This document shows, one piece after another, positions 44,097 through 51,768 of a stretch of DNA of 64,000 nt. The position numbers were made by a program, and so were the translations under genes. This DNA comes from JBCCOW01 sp039025855. Lineage in GTDB: Bacteria > Planctomycetota > Phycisphaerae > Phycisphaerales > Phycisphaeraceae. The stretch covers positions 8,983-72,982 of the forward strand of contig JBCCNL010000014.1 in NCBI GenBank assembly GCA_039025855.1, in the 5' to 3' direction. Below the pieces are notes generated by a model. It did no database searches. It had not been told where the DNA came from and saw only the letters and a program-made list of their open reading frames with translations. The first letter of the stretch is position 1; every line of letters begins with the position of its first letter.

Positions 44097-44513
44097 ATGG
44101 CAGAAGGGATCGAGCCGCCTCAGGCATCGAGTGCACAACGGAGTGCCGAGCTGCAAGCGCGAACCAAGTCGTTTGCGGTCCGCTGTTTGAGGCTGATCGA
44201 CTCCCTCCCCAATACCACCGCCGGTCGCGTCATCGGCAACCAGCTCGCACGCAGCGCGACCTCCGTCGGGGCGAACTACCGGGCCAGCTGCCGAGCCCGC
44301 AGCCGCAAAGAGTTCGTTTCGAAGATGAGCATCACCGTCGAGGAGGCCGACGAATCGCTCTACTGGCTCGAGTTGATCGTGGAGCTAAAACTCGTTTCCC
44401 CCGACCGACTCGACACGCTGCTGGACGAAGCCAACCAACTCGTCGCCATCTTCGCCAAGTCACGATCGACCGCCCGAAAGTCAATCAATCCTGCTCAATC
44501 AAGAACTCCCTAA
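44097..44513 (+). CDS. four-helix-bundle protein (S23 / 23S rRNA intervening-sequence family)
   Basis: The 138-residue protein shows the family core FAVRCLRLIDSLPNTTAGRVIGNQLARSATSVGANYRASCRARSRKEFVSKMSITVEEADESLYWLELI. This family was named from ORFs in 23S rRNA intervening sequences but is scattered through bacterial genomes as a stand-alone gene of unknown function. It lies between a dehydrogenase and gnd, followed by a short AATCAA-rich stretch. Confidence 0.9.
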   Translation: MAEGIEPPQASSAQRSAELQARTKSFAVRCLRLIDSLPNTTAGRVIGNQLARSATSVGANYRASCRARSRKEFVSKMSITVEEADESLYWLELIVELKLVSPDRLDTLLDEANQLVAIFAKSRSTARKSINPAQSRTP

Positions 44514-44544
44514 ATCACCACTCCCCCAATCAAGGAATCCCTCA

Positions 44545-46077
44545 ATGCCACAATCCGACATCGGCCTCATCGGCCTCGCCGTCATGGGCCAGAACCTCGT
44601 CCTCAACATGGCCGACCACGGCTACACCGTCTCGGTCTACAACCGAACCACCTCCAAGATGGAAGCCTTCATCGCCGACTGCAAAGCCAACGAGCCCTCC
44701 GCCGAACGCGTCGTCGGGTTCGCCGAGCTCAAAGACTTCGTCGCCTCCATCGCCAAGCCCCGCAAGATCGTCCTGCTGGTCAAGTCCACCGCCGTCCTCC
44801 CCGACGACCGCGACGCCGTGGACAAGACCATCGACGGCCTCCTGCCGCTGCTCGACGAAGGCGACATCATCATCGACGGCGGCAACTCCAACTGGAACGC
44901 CACCATCCGCCGCGAAAACGACCTCACCGCCAAGGGCTTCGAGTTCATCGGCTCCGGCGTCTCCGGCGGCGAGCTCGGCGCCCGCTTCGGCCCCTCCCTC
45001 ATGCCCGGCGGCTCCCCCAAGGCCTGGGAATCCCTCAAGCCCATCTGGGAGGCCATCGCTGCCAAGGTCGACCCCGAGACAGGCAAAGCCATCGAAGACT
45101 ACGAAAAGGGCAAGCCCATCACCCACGGCGAGACCTGCACCACCCACATCGGGGCCGACGGCGCGGGCCACTACGTCAAGATGGTCCACAACGGCATCGA
45201 GTACATCGACATGCAGCTCATCTGCGAGGCCTACCAGCTCATGAAGGACCTGCTGGGCATGACCCCGCCGGACATGTCTGAAGTCTTCACGAAGTGGAAC
45301 TCGGGGCTCCTCGACTCGTTCCTCATCGAGATCACTGCCGACATACTCCAGCAGAAAGACCCCACCGACGACTCCAAGTGGTTCGTCGACATCGTCCTCG
45401 ACGCCGCCGGCCAGAAGGGCACCGGCAAGTGGACCAGTACCTCGGCCCTGGACCTCGGTATCCCCGCCAACGCCATCGCCGAGGCCGTGTTCGCCCGCTG
45501 CCTCTCCGCCATCAAGGAAGAACGCGTCGCCGCCAGCTCGCTGCTCGAAGGCCCCGACGCCCCTGCCCTCATCGATTCCAAGGAGGAACTCGTCGAAGCG
45601 ATCCACGACGCCCTCTACAGCTCCAAGATCTGCGCCTACGCCCAGGGCTTCCAGCTCATGGCCGAGGCCCAGAACGAGTTCGACTGGACGTTGAACTTTG
45701 GAGAAATTGCAAAAATCTTCCGGGGAGGCTGCATCATCCGTGCCCGCTTCCTCCAGAAGATCACCGAGGCCTACCAGAACGACCCCAGCCTCCAGAACCT
45801 CATGCTCGACCCGTTCTTCAAGGGTGAACTCCACCGCTGCCAGGCCAACTGGCGCAAGGTCGTCAGCCTCGCCGTCCTCCACGGCATCCCCACCCCCGCG
45901 TTCAGCTCCGCCCTGGCCTACTTCGACGGCTACCGCTCCGCCGTCGTCCCCGCCAACCTCCTCCAGGCCCAGCGCGACTACTTCGGCGCCCACACCTACG
46001 AGCGCGTCGACAAGCCCCGCGGTGAAAAGTTCCACGTCGACTGGCCCGAACCGGACCGCCCCCAGCTCGACGCCTGA
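44545..46077 (+). CDS. gnd: 6-phosphogluconate dehydrogenase, decarboxylating
   Basis: The 510-residue protein matches the long-chain 6PGDH. It has the NADP fingerprint IGLIGLAVMGQNLVLNMADHGY, IIDGGNSNWNATIRR, the family signature GVSGGELGARFGPSLMPGG, HIGADGAGHYVKMVHNGIEY with the catalytic Lys, and a helical C-terminal half. It converts 6-phosphogluconate to ribulose-5-phosphate with CO2 and NADPH in the pentose phosphate pathway. A strong terminator follows at 46106. Confidence 0.96.
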   Translation: MPQSDIGLIGLAVMGQNLVLNMADHGYTVSVYNRTTSKMEAFIADCKANEPSAERVVGFAELKDFVASIAKPRKIVLLVKSTAVLPDDRDAVDKTIDGLLPLLDEGDIIIDGGNSNWNATIRRENDLTAKGFEFIGSGVSGGELGARFGPSLMPGGSPKAWESLKPIWEAIAAKVDPETGKAIEDYEKGKPITHGETCTTHIGADGAGHYVKMVHNGIEYIDMQLICEAYQLMKDLLGMTPPDMSEVFTKWNSGLLDSFLIEITADILQQKDPTDDSKWFVDIVLDAAGQKGTGKWTSTSALDLGIPANAIAEAVFARCLSAIKEERVAASSLLEGPDAPALIDSKEELVEAIHDALYSSKICAYAQGFQLMAEAQNEFDWTLNFGEIAKIFRGGCIIRARFLQKITEAYQNDPSLQNLMLDPFFKGELHRCQANWRKVVSLAVLHGIPTPAFSSALAYFDGYRSAVVPANLLQAQRDYFGAHTYERVDKPRGEKFHVDWPEPDRPQLDA

Positions 46078-46105
46078 GCCCGGCTTCCATAACGAAACCC
46101 TATCC

Positions 46106-46137
46106 AAACCCACTGGCACTCATGCCAGTGGGTTTTT
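46106..46137 (+). terminator. intrinsic terminator after gnd
   Basis: AAACCCACTGGCA (46106-46118) pairs with TGCCAGTGGGTTT (46123-46135) over CTCA, followed by further T residues. It is a textbook rho-independent terminator. Confidence 0.93.
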
Positions 46138-46169
46138 GCATTACTCCCGAACAAGACTAAGGTCGATGC

Positions 46170-46964
46170 ATGGAAGCCATCGCCGAGCTTATCGCGGCCA
46201 TAGCGACCGCAACCGTTCAGGCCCTAGTGGTAGCTGTCTTCTTGGCTTTGGAACTTGTGCTTTGGCTCGTCTACGGCATGACGTGTCTCATCCTCAGAAT
46301 TACCCGAAGAGACAAACAGGCCGCCAAGGTCCGCTTTCAACAACGCAGAAACGCGCTGAAAAGCCGGCGACAGAAGACGCCCGCCCATCGCTCTCAGCAG
46401 AGCAAGCCTCAACCGACGGCGGCAGACACACTCGGGGGCGTGATCGTTCTCGTCCTCATCATCGCGGTCCCGCTCGGCTACTTCGCCTACCAGCGTCATG
46501 TCCGCAAGCAGAACGAAGCCGCCACGCGTCCCGTGATGGCCAGCCTGATGCAGCAGTTTGTGGCCCACACAGAGTCCGACGCCCAGCCCCCACTCACTCC
46601 CGGCGTGCTGCCTCAGGCCGACGCCTGGAGCCAACCCCTCGAACTGTTTGTCGATCCGTTCCCAGCATTCACGCTGCTCGTCATACGCTCCGCGGGACAC
46701 GACGGAGAGACCGGGACACTCGACGACCTGCTTGAGATCGGCGTGGCCAAAGTCGATCACGCGGCCATCGCGAAATTCCTGCTCGCCACGGGCCGCCAGG
46801 CCATCGCCGAGAAATGGGGGCTGGCCAGCGAGGACGTCAAGGCCCAGATCAACGCCAAGTTGGATCAAGCCAAAAACGATCCGGCGGTCGTCCCCGACAC
46901 CATCGATCGCCTGAAGGGTTTCTTGCGAAAAGACCGCGAAGACGCCTCGGCCGAACCGCGTTAG
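46170..46964 (+). CDS. membrane protein with a GspG-like C-terminal domain
   Basis: The 264-residue protein has an N-terminal hydrophobic segment of about 35 residues, a basic cytoplasmic linker and a second membrane helix (GGVIVLVLIIAVPLGYFAY). An extracytoplasmic part follows with ADAWSQPLELFVDPFPAFTLLVIRSAGHDGETGTLDDL. That last stretch copies the calcium-site pattern of type II secretion GspG pseudopilins (DPWGxPY...SxGxDGxxGTxDD), yet there is no prepilin signal. The function is unknown. Confidence 0.7.
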   Translation: MEAIAELIAAIATATVQALVVAVFLALELVLWLVYGMTCLILRITRRDKQAAKVRFQQRRNALKSRRQKTPAHRSQQSKPQPTAADTLGGVIVLVLIIAVPLGYFAYQRHVRKQNEAATRPVMASLMQQFVAHTESDAQPPLTPGVLPQADAWSQPLELFVDPFPAFTLLVIRSAGHDGETGTLDDLLEIGVAKVDHAAIAKFLLATGRQAIAEKWGLASEDVKAQINAKLDQAKNDPAVVPDTIDRLKGFLRKDREDASAEPR

Positions 46965-47115
46965 CAGGCCTTCAAATGCGACACCTGGATGAAACCGACG
47001 CCTTCGTAACGTTCATCACTCCCTTCAAAGGCCAGAACGGCCAGGCTAAACTCATGGTAAGTCACAGGCGGCTCAAACCGATACACCAAGAGTCCATCCA
47101 ACCCCAAAACACACC

Positions 47116-47376
47116 ATGCCCACCTACGAATACTTCTGCCCCGACAACGGCCAGTCCCTCGAAGTCATGCACGGCATGACCACCACCCTCAACACCTGGG
47201 GCGAGCTCTGCGACCAGGCCGACCTCGACCCCGGCGACACCCCCGCCGACACCCCCATCGAAAAACTCCTCGGCACCGGCATGCTCCTCTCCAATAGCCG
47301 TGCCGACCTCACCCCCGGCTCCGCCTCCAACACCGGTGGCGGCTGCTGCGGTGGCGGGGGATGCGGCTGCGGCTGA
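47116..47376 (+). CDS. small FmdB-like zinc-ribbon protein
   Basis: The 86-residue protein opens with MPTYEYFCPDNGQSLEVMH, the start of FmdB-type zinc ribbons, where the first CxxC is reduced here to a single Cys. It ends in a Gly/Cys tail (GGGCCGGGGCGCG). The family is called a putative regulatory protein without a proven role. It is the nearest gene upstream of the reverse transcriptase and its structured leader. Confidence 0.7.
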   Translation: MPTYEYFCPDNGQSLEVMHGMTTTLNTWGELCDQADLDPGDTPADTPIEKLLGTGMLLSNSRADLTPGSASNTGGGCCGGGGCGCG

Positions 47377-47422
47377 AGTCCTGGCTCTCGGATTCCTCGT
47401 AAAATGAGATCGCCTTGGCGAA

Positions 47423-47540
47423 GCTCCATAGAGCGCAGGGCGATGTTTCGTCGCCCGGGTCGCGTCGCGCGGCCTGCCATACCCTGGCGTTCGTGGCACT
47501 GATGCTGCTCGCAGCATCGCCCACGCAGCAAGGCAGGCCG
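47423..47540 (+). ncRNA. candidate retron msr-msd RNA
   Basis: Three hairpins lie in order before the reverse transcriptase. The first is GCTC-CATA-GAGC (47423-47434). The second is an 8-bp stem capped by a TTT loop (47438-47456, GGGCGATG-TTT-CGTCGCCC with one G-T pair). The third is a long hairpin (47470-47540) whose base CGGCCTGCC/GGCAGGCCG is perfect, with inner stems CGTGG/CCACG and GATGCTG/CAGCATC. A UUU-loop hairpin followed by a long msd-like stem just 5' of the RT is the retron layout. The outer a1/a2 repeat was not resolved. Confidence 0.55.
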
Positions 47541-47590
47541 ACCTCCACCAATCTGGGCGTCGGCTCTTTTTCCTCGACACCGACCCCACC

Positions 47591-48592
47591 ATGCTGGCGA
47601 ACACCGCAGCCGCCGTCTTCCTCGTCATCCTCGCGGTCTTCGGCCTCGTGCTGCTCCTCTGGCTGGCCTACGTCCTGCTCGACGGTCTCGGCGAACGCGG
47701 ACTCATCGCAGGCCCACGACCCACCCCCAAGCGTCGCACCCCGCGACGGCAACCGCGTAGCAAGCACAACCTCGCGCAACTCACCTGGAGACTCAGAACC
47801 ACCCCCGACGAGCTTCAGGCCATCCCGTGCCGCTACCGCAACTCGCGCATCCCCAAGCGGACCAGCGGGCACCGAACCCTTTACATCCCCGATGAGCCGC
47901 TCAAGGCAATACAACGCAGCCTGCTCGGACGCGTACTGCGGAACTTAAAAGTCCACCCCGCTGCCACCGGCTTCGAGCCCGGCCTGTCCATCGCCCACAA
48001 CGCCGCCTTCCACGCCGGTCAGGCCGTCGTCATCAAGCTCGACCTCAAAGACTTCTTCCCCAGCACCACTGCCGACCGCGTGAACCACTACTTCCGGCTC
48101 ATAGGCTGGGACGCCGAAGCCGCCGCCCTGCTCACCCGCCTGACCACCTACGAAGACGGCCTCCCCCAGGGCGCCCCCACCAGCCCCCGCCTCGCCAACC
48201 TGGTCAACTACGTCCTCGACGCCCAGATCGAACGCTACGTCCGCAAGCACCACGGTACCTACACCCGATATGCCGACGACATCACCGTCAGCTACCCCGA
48301 AGACTGGCCCAAGTACGTCCGAGGCACCATCCAGAAAGTCCGCCGCGTCGCCAAGGCCCACGGCTACACCGTCCACACCCGCGGCAAGCTCCGCGTCCTC
48401 CGCCAACACCAGCAGCAACGCGTCACGGGCCTCGTCGTCAACAACCGCGTCAACCTCCCGCGCCAAAAACGCCGCTGGCTCCGGGCTGTCGAACACCGCC
48501 TCCGCACCACCGGCGAAGCCTCCCTCACCCCCGAACAACTCGACGGCTGGCACGCCCTCCAGGCCATGATCGCCCAGCACCGCGACGCCTAA
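47591..48592 (+). CDS. retron-type reverse transcriptase with N-terminal membrane helix
   Basis: The 333-residue protein has a strongly hydrophobic segment at residues 6-30 (AAAVFLVILAVFGLVLLLWLAYVLL), a basic linker, then the RT domain. The RT motifs are KLDLKDFFPS (first catalytic Asp, 151), LPQGAPTSPRLANL (191-204), YTRYADDITVS (YADD at 227-230) and VTGLVVNN (from 278). These are close to retron and related bacterial RTs. Group II intron maturase and endonuclease domains are absent. It would be membrane-anchored, unlike typical retron RTs. It is preceded by a retron-like RNA and followed by clpP. Defence activity is inference. Confidence 0.88.
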   Translation: MLANTAAAVFLVILAVFGLVLLLWLAYVLLDGLGERGLIAGPRPTPKRRTPRRQPRSKHNLAQLTWRLRTTPDELQAIPCRYRNSRIPKRTSGHRTLYIPDEPLKAIQRSLLGRVLRNLKVHPAATGFEPGLSIAHNAAFHAGQAVVIKLDLKDFFPSTTADRVNHYFRLIGWDAEAAALLTRLTTYEDGLPQGAPTSPRLANLVNYVLDAQIERYVRKHHGTYTRYADDITVSYPEDWPKYVRGTIQKVRRVAKAHGYTVHTRGKLRVLRQHQQQRVTGLVVNNRVNLPRQKRRWLRAVEHRLRTTGEASLTPEQLDGWHALQAMIAQHRDA

Positions 48593-48670
48593 GCTCCAAC
48601 CCACCGCCAACCCGCACACCGCCGCCCGTGTTGCGCTAGACTCTCCTCCACCCAAACCAGAAGGACCCCA

Positions 48671-49450
48671 ATGACCACCCCCTCCCTCAACGACTTCCAG
48701 CAGGCCATGTCCCACATGGACCTGCCCCGCCTCCAACAGCTCGCCCACGACACCCCACCCACCGCGCTGCCTCAAGCGTGGCCGACGGCACACACCACCA
48801 CGACCGGCCCCGCCCGTGACCCCATGCTCGACCCCCGCATGATGCCCGCCGCTGCGCCCCCCGGCGGCGGCACGATGCGCTACCGCGAGATGACCATCGA
48901 CGAGATGCTCCTCGAAAACCGCGTCATCTTCCTCGTCGGCGAGATCCACCACGGCTCGGCCATGGGCGTCGTCATGCGTCTGCTCTACCTCCAGAACTCC
49001 AAGCCCGGCGTCGATATCAACCTCTACATCAACTCCCCCGGCGGGGCCGTCGACGACACCCTCGCCATGATCGACACGATGCAGTTCATCACCTCGCCCG
49101 TCGCGACCTACTGCATCGGCAAGGCCATGTCCGGCGGCGCCCTCACCCTCGCCGCAGGCCACCAGGGCAAACGCTACTGCCTCCCCCATGCGAAGGTCAT
49201 GATCCACCAGCCCTACGGCGGGATCTACGGCCAGACCACCGACGTCCAGATACAGGCTGAGGAAATCATCAAGACCAAGAACGAGCTCAATGACATGCTC
49301 GCCAAGTTCACCGGCCAGCCCGTCGAGAAGGTCGCCGACGACTCCGAACGCGACAAGTTCTTCAATGCTGAGGAAGCCAAGGCCTACGGCCTCGTTGACG
49401 AGGTCGTCACCGTCACCCCCGATGCCGAGGGCGAGAAGAAAGAAGACTGA
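48671..49450 (+). CDS. clpP: ATP-dependent Clp protease proteolytic subunit
   Basis: The 259-residue protein is ClpP with catalytic Ser154 (GKAMSGGAL), His179 (VMIHQP) and Asp228 (SERDKF). The spacing between the three is identical to the E. coli enzyme, all shifted by 57. The core is normal (NLYINSPGG, GGIYGQTTDVQIQAEEI). About 65 extra N-terminal residues, rich in Pro, Thr and Met, precede the core, longer than the usual short propeptide. No clpX lies beside it, so it may be one of several paralogues. Confidence 0.94.
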   Translation: MTTPSLNDFQQAMSHMDLPRLQQLAHDTPPTALPQAWPTAHTTTTGPARDPMLDPRMMPAAAPPGGGTMRYREMTIDEMLLENRVIFLVGEIHHGSAMGVVMRLLYLQNSKPGVDINLYINSPGGAVDDTLAMIDTMQFITSPVATYCIGKAMSGGALTLAAGHQGKRYCLPHAKVMIHQPYGGIYGQTTDVQIQAEEIIKTKNELNDMLAKFTGQPVEKVADDSERDKFFNAEEAKAYGLVDEVVTVTPDAEGEKKED

Positions 49451-49476
49451 CCACCACTCAACACACAACCCAAACT

Positions 49477-49506
49477 AAAGCCCGGGGATAGCCATCCCCG
49501 GGCTTT
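49477..49506. terminator. bidirectional terminator after clpP
   Basis: AAAGCCCGGGGAT (49477-49489) pairs with ATCCCCGGGCTTT (49494-49506) over AGCC. It separates the convergent clpP and DUF2959 genes. Confidence 0.93.
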
Positions 49507-49528
49507 CTCTTTGCGCATCAAACGCACA

Positions 49529-50191
49529 TCACTGCTGCATCGACGCGATGAACGCATCCGCCTCCGCGATCGACGCGTTCATCTGTTCGATCAGCGCGGT
49601 CACGTCGCTCTCGATCTGCACCGCCTTGCCCTCCAGGCTCGCGATCGCCTGCGCGTTCAGGCTGCTCTCCAAAAAGATCACCTGGTTGCTGAACGCCTCC
49701 AACACAGGAGCCATGCGCGCCGCCGCCGCGTCCATCTTCGACTCCAGCGTCGCGTACCGCTGCTTCGAGTCCGACAGCTGCCGCTTCATGATCGCCCGCT
49801 GGTCCGCGTCCGTGTTCTCCTCGATCCGTCCTTCCCACTCGACAAACAAGTCCCCCGCGACCCGCTTAACCTCCGCGATCTCGCTGCGCACATCCGCCGC
49901 CGCGTCTGCCGCATCCTCGTAGTCCGATCGCAGCTTGTCGTACGCCTGTTTCAGGTCAGTGATCTCGCCACCCGTGAGGGCCAGCAGCCGATCCAACGCC
50001 GAGCTGAACTCCTCCTTCGCGTCCTGCTGCTCGTCCCGCACATCCTCGATCGCATCCACGAGCAGGTCCCGCTTCTCGTTCCCCAGCGCACTCTGGGCCC
50101 GGTAATACAGCGACCGGCAACCCACACCCCAACCCCCGACCAACACCAAACCCGCCAGCAACACCGCTCGACCGCATCTCCAATCGTTCAT
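49529..50191 (-). CDS. DUF2959 family lipoprotein
   Basis: The 220-residue protein has a lipoprotein signal (lipobox GWGVGC) and then a helical domain matching DUF2959: LYYRAQSALGNEKRDLLVDAIEDVRDEQQDAKEEFSSALDRLLAL, LFVEWEGRIEENTD and VLEAFSNQVIFLESSLNAQAIASL. It is likely a periplasmic coiled-coil protein. The function of the family is not known. Confidence 0.85.
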   Translation of the reverse strand: MNDWRCGRAVLLAGLVLVGGWGVGCRSLYYRAQSALGNEKRDLLVDAIEDVRDEQQDAKEEFSSALDRLLALTGGEITDLKQAYDKLRSDYEDAADAAADVRSEIAEVKRVAGDLFVEWEGRIEENTDADQRAIMKRQLSDSKQRYATLESKMDAAAARMAPVLEAFSNQVIFLESSLNAQAIASLEGKAVQIESDVTALIEQMNASIAEADAFIASMQQ

Positions 50192-50297
50192 CCCAGGATT
50201 CTACCGCCCTGCCGCTTCAGCACCGCTCCGATCGTGACGATCCCAACGTCTATGACGGGGCGACCGGCTCCGCAACCCGCGATCCTGAGAGCCCGCC

Positions 50298-51008
50298 ATG
50301 CCCGCCAAAGCCCGAAACAGCAAGCGTAAAACCGCCAGTAAGACCACCGCCAAGAACCGTACCGCACCCCCGCCCCTGCCGGCCGACGCTTCCGCCCTCG
50401 AGTCACTCGTCGGCGGCGTCCAGGAACGCTTCAGCGACCTCGTCAACTGGCACCAGAAGCAGGCGAAGGCCCTCGAAGCCCACAAGGCCCAGGTCCAGAA
50501 GGAACAAGACGCCACCCGCGCCAAACTCGACAGAGAACAGACCGCCCAAGAGCGCACCCGCACCGACATCGACAAGCGTAACGCCGCCCTCAAGGCCAAG
50601 GAACAGGCCGTCGCCGCACGCGAGAAAGCCGCCAACACCGAGCGTAAAACCCTCGACGCCGACCTGAAGAAGCTCGACACCGAGCGTGACGCTCTGGCCA
50701 AGGCCCAGCAAGAACTCGAAGCCGCCCGTGAATCCGTTAACACCGAGCGTGCCGAGCTTAAAGAACTCGCCGCCAACCTCCACCGGGAACATGAAGAGCT
50801 CCGTGTCCAGTGGGATACCGCCCACGCCGTCCGCCGTGCCCAGGACCAACTCTTCGAGCTCGTCGAGACCGAACGCCAGCGTGTCGACCAGCACCTCCAG
50901 AGATTGATCCAATCCACAGGGACGACCGGCATCGATAATCCGCCCCTCACGCTTCATCGCCCAGACCACGAGGCTCAAGACCCCACAGCACCGGCCAACG
51001 CCGCCTGA
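50298..51008 (+). CDS. soluble coiled-coil protein
   Basis: The 236-residue protein has a basic Lys/Thr-rich N-terminus, followed by about 140 residues of continuous charged heptads (KAQVQKEQDATRAKLDREQTAQERTRTDIDKRNAALKAKEQAVAAREKAANTERKTLDADLKKLDTERDAL) and a disordered Pro-rich tail. It lacks signal or membrane segments. No family is assigned; a structural or DNA-associated role is possible because of the basic N-terminus. Confidence 0.7.
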   Translation: MPAKARNSKRKTASKTTAKNRTAPPPLPADASALESLVGGVQERFSDLVNWHQKQAKALEAHKAQVQKEQDATRAKLDREQTAQERTRTDIDKRNAALKAKEQAVAAREKAANTERKTLDADLKKLDTERDALAKAQQELEAARESVNTERAELKELAANLHREHEELRVQWDTAHAVRRAQDQLFELVETERQRVDQHLQRLIQSTGTTGIDNPPLTLHRPDHEAQDPTAPANAA

Positions 51009-51153
51009 TCGGGCACACGCTGGAGACCCAGGCGCCGCCAAACGGCCCGATCTTCACCCGTCTCGAACTCAACATCATGCCGGCACGGGTCCCATGCCGT
51101 GATCTACGAGCCAAAAGGCACAACGCCGCGATGCAGCTTTCGCTGCGGACAAC

Positions 51154-51768
51154 TCACTCCTCGCCGTACTCCGCCAGCCGGTAGTACAGCTTCCGGACCG
51201 AGATGCCCAGCTCCTCGGCCGCTGCCTTCCGGTTGCCCCCCTGCCGAGCAACAACGTCGAGGATGTGTCGGCGTTCGATCTCTTCGAGCGTCTGCTTGAC
51301 AGTCGGGTCGGTAACGCTGGCGGCATCCGGTATTGCGGGGATGCCGACAGCGGGCCGCTTCTCGTGAGGACCGATCGCAAGCCGACGCCAGGCCTTGTCG
51401 AGCGCTGCTTCGAAATCACCCAACGGGCTCGGCTTGGTCAGGAACGCAACGACGTCGAGCTCGATGGCGTACTGGGCCGCGGCGAGGTCACCGAAGCCAG
51501 TGAGAACGATGAAGGCCGCTCCGTTCGGCTCGACACGTTCTCTGATCTGAGCCAGCAGCTCGAGCCCGGACATGCCCGGGAGGTTCAGGTCAACCACCAC
51601 GATGACGGGCCGGTCGTGAACCGCGGGCCATGCCTTCAATGCCGCCTCGCCCGAGCCGAACGCCTCGCACCCGAAGCCCATCTGCTCGACCGCCCGGGAC
51701 AGGGTGTTCCGCAATCGCGGCTCGTCCTCCACCAGCACAACCCGTGGGTTCACAACACCCTCAACCAC
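51154..51768 (-). CDS. response regulator with Fis-type helix-turn-helix (ActR/RegA-like)
   Basis: The 204-residue protein has a receiver domain with VEDEP acidic residues, phospho-acceptor Asp60 (VVVDLNLPG), Thr90 and Lys112 (LTKPS). A linker and a C-terminal Fis-type helix-turn-helix follow (RRHILDVVARQGGNRKAAAEELGISVRKLYYRL), with no sigma54 AAA+ domain. This is the RegA/ActR build. It overlaps the end of the kinase gene by 8 bp and is clearly its partner. Confidence 0.9.
   Translation of the reverse strand: MVEGVVNPRVVLVEDEPRLRNTLSRAVEQMGFGCEAFGSGEAALKAWPAVHDRPVIVVVDLNLPGMSGLELLAQIRERVEPNGAAFIVLTGFGDLAAAQYAIELDVVAFLTKPSPLGDFEAALDKAWRRLAIGPHEKRPAVGIPAIPDAASVTDPTVKQTLEEIERRHILDVVARQGGNRKAAAEELGISVRKLYYRLAEYGEE

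Noticed and set aside
42918..44156. Long minus-strand open frame fused to the MarR gene
   Set aside because: It is the antisense shadow of the dehydrogenase at 43092-44069; only the C-terminal 166 residues are protein-like.
47377..47590. Short open frames on both strands in the leader of the reverse transcriptase
   Set aside because: They overlap the strong hairpins, lack ribosome sites and have no domain; the region is better explained as structured RNA.
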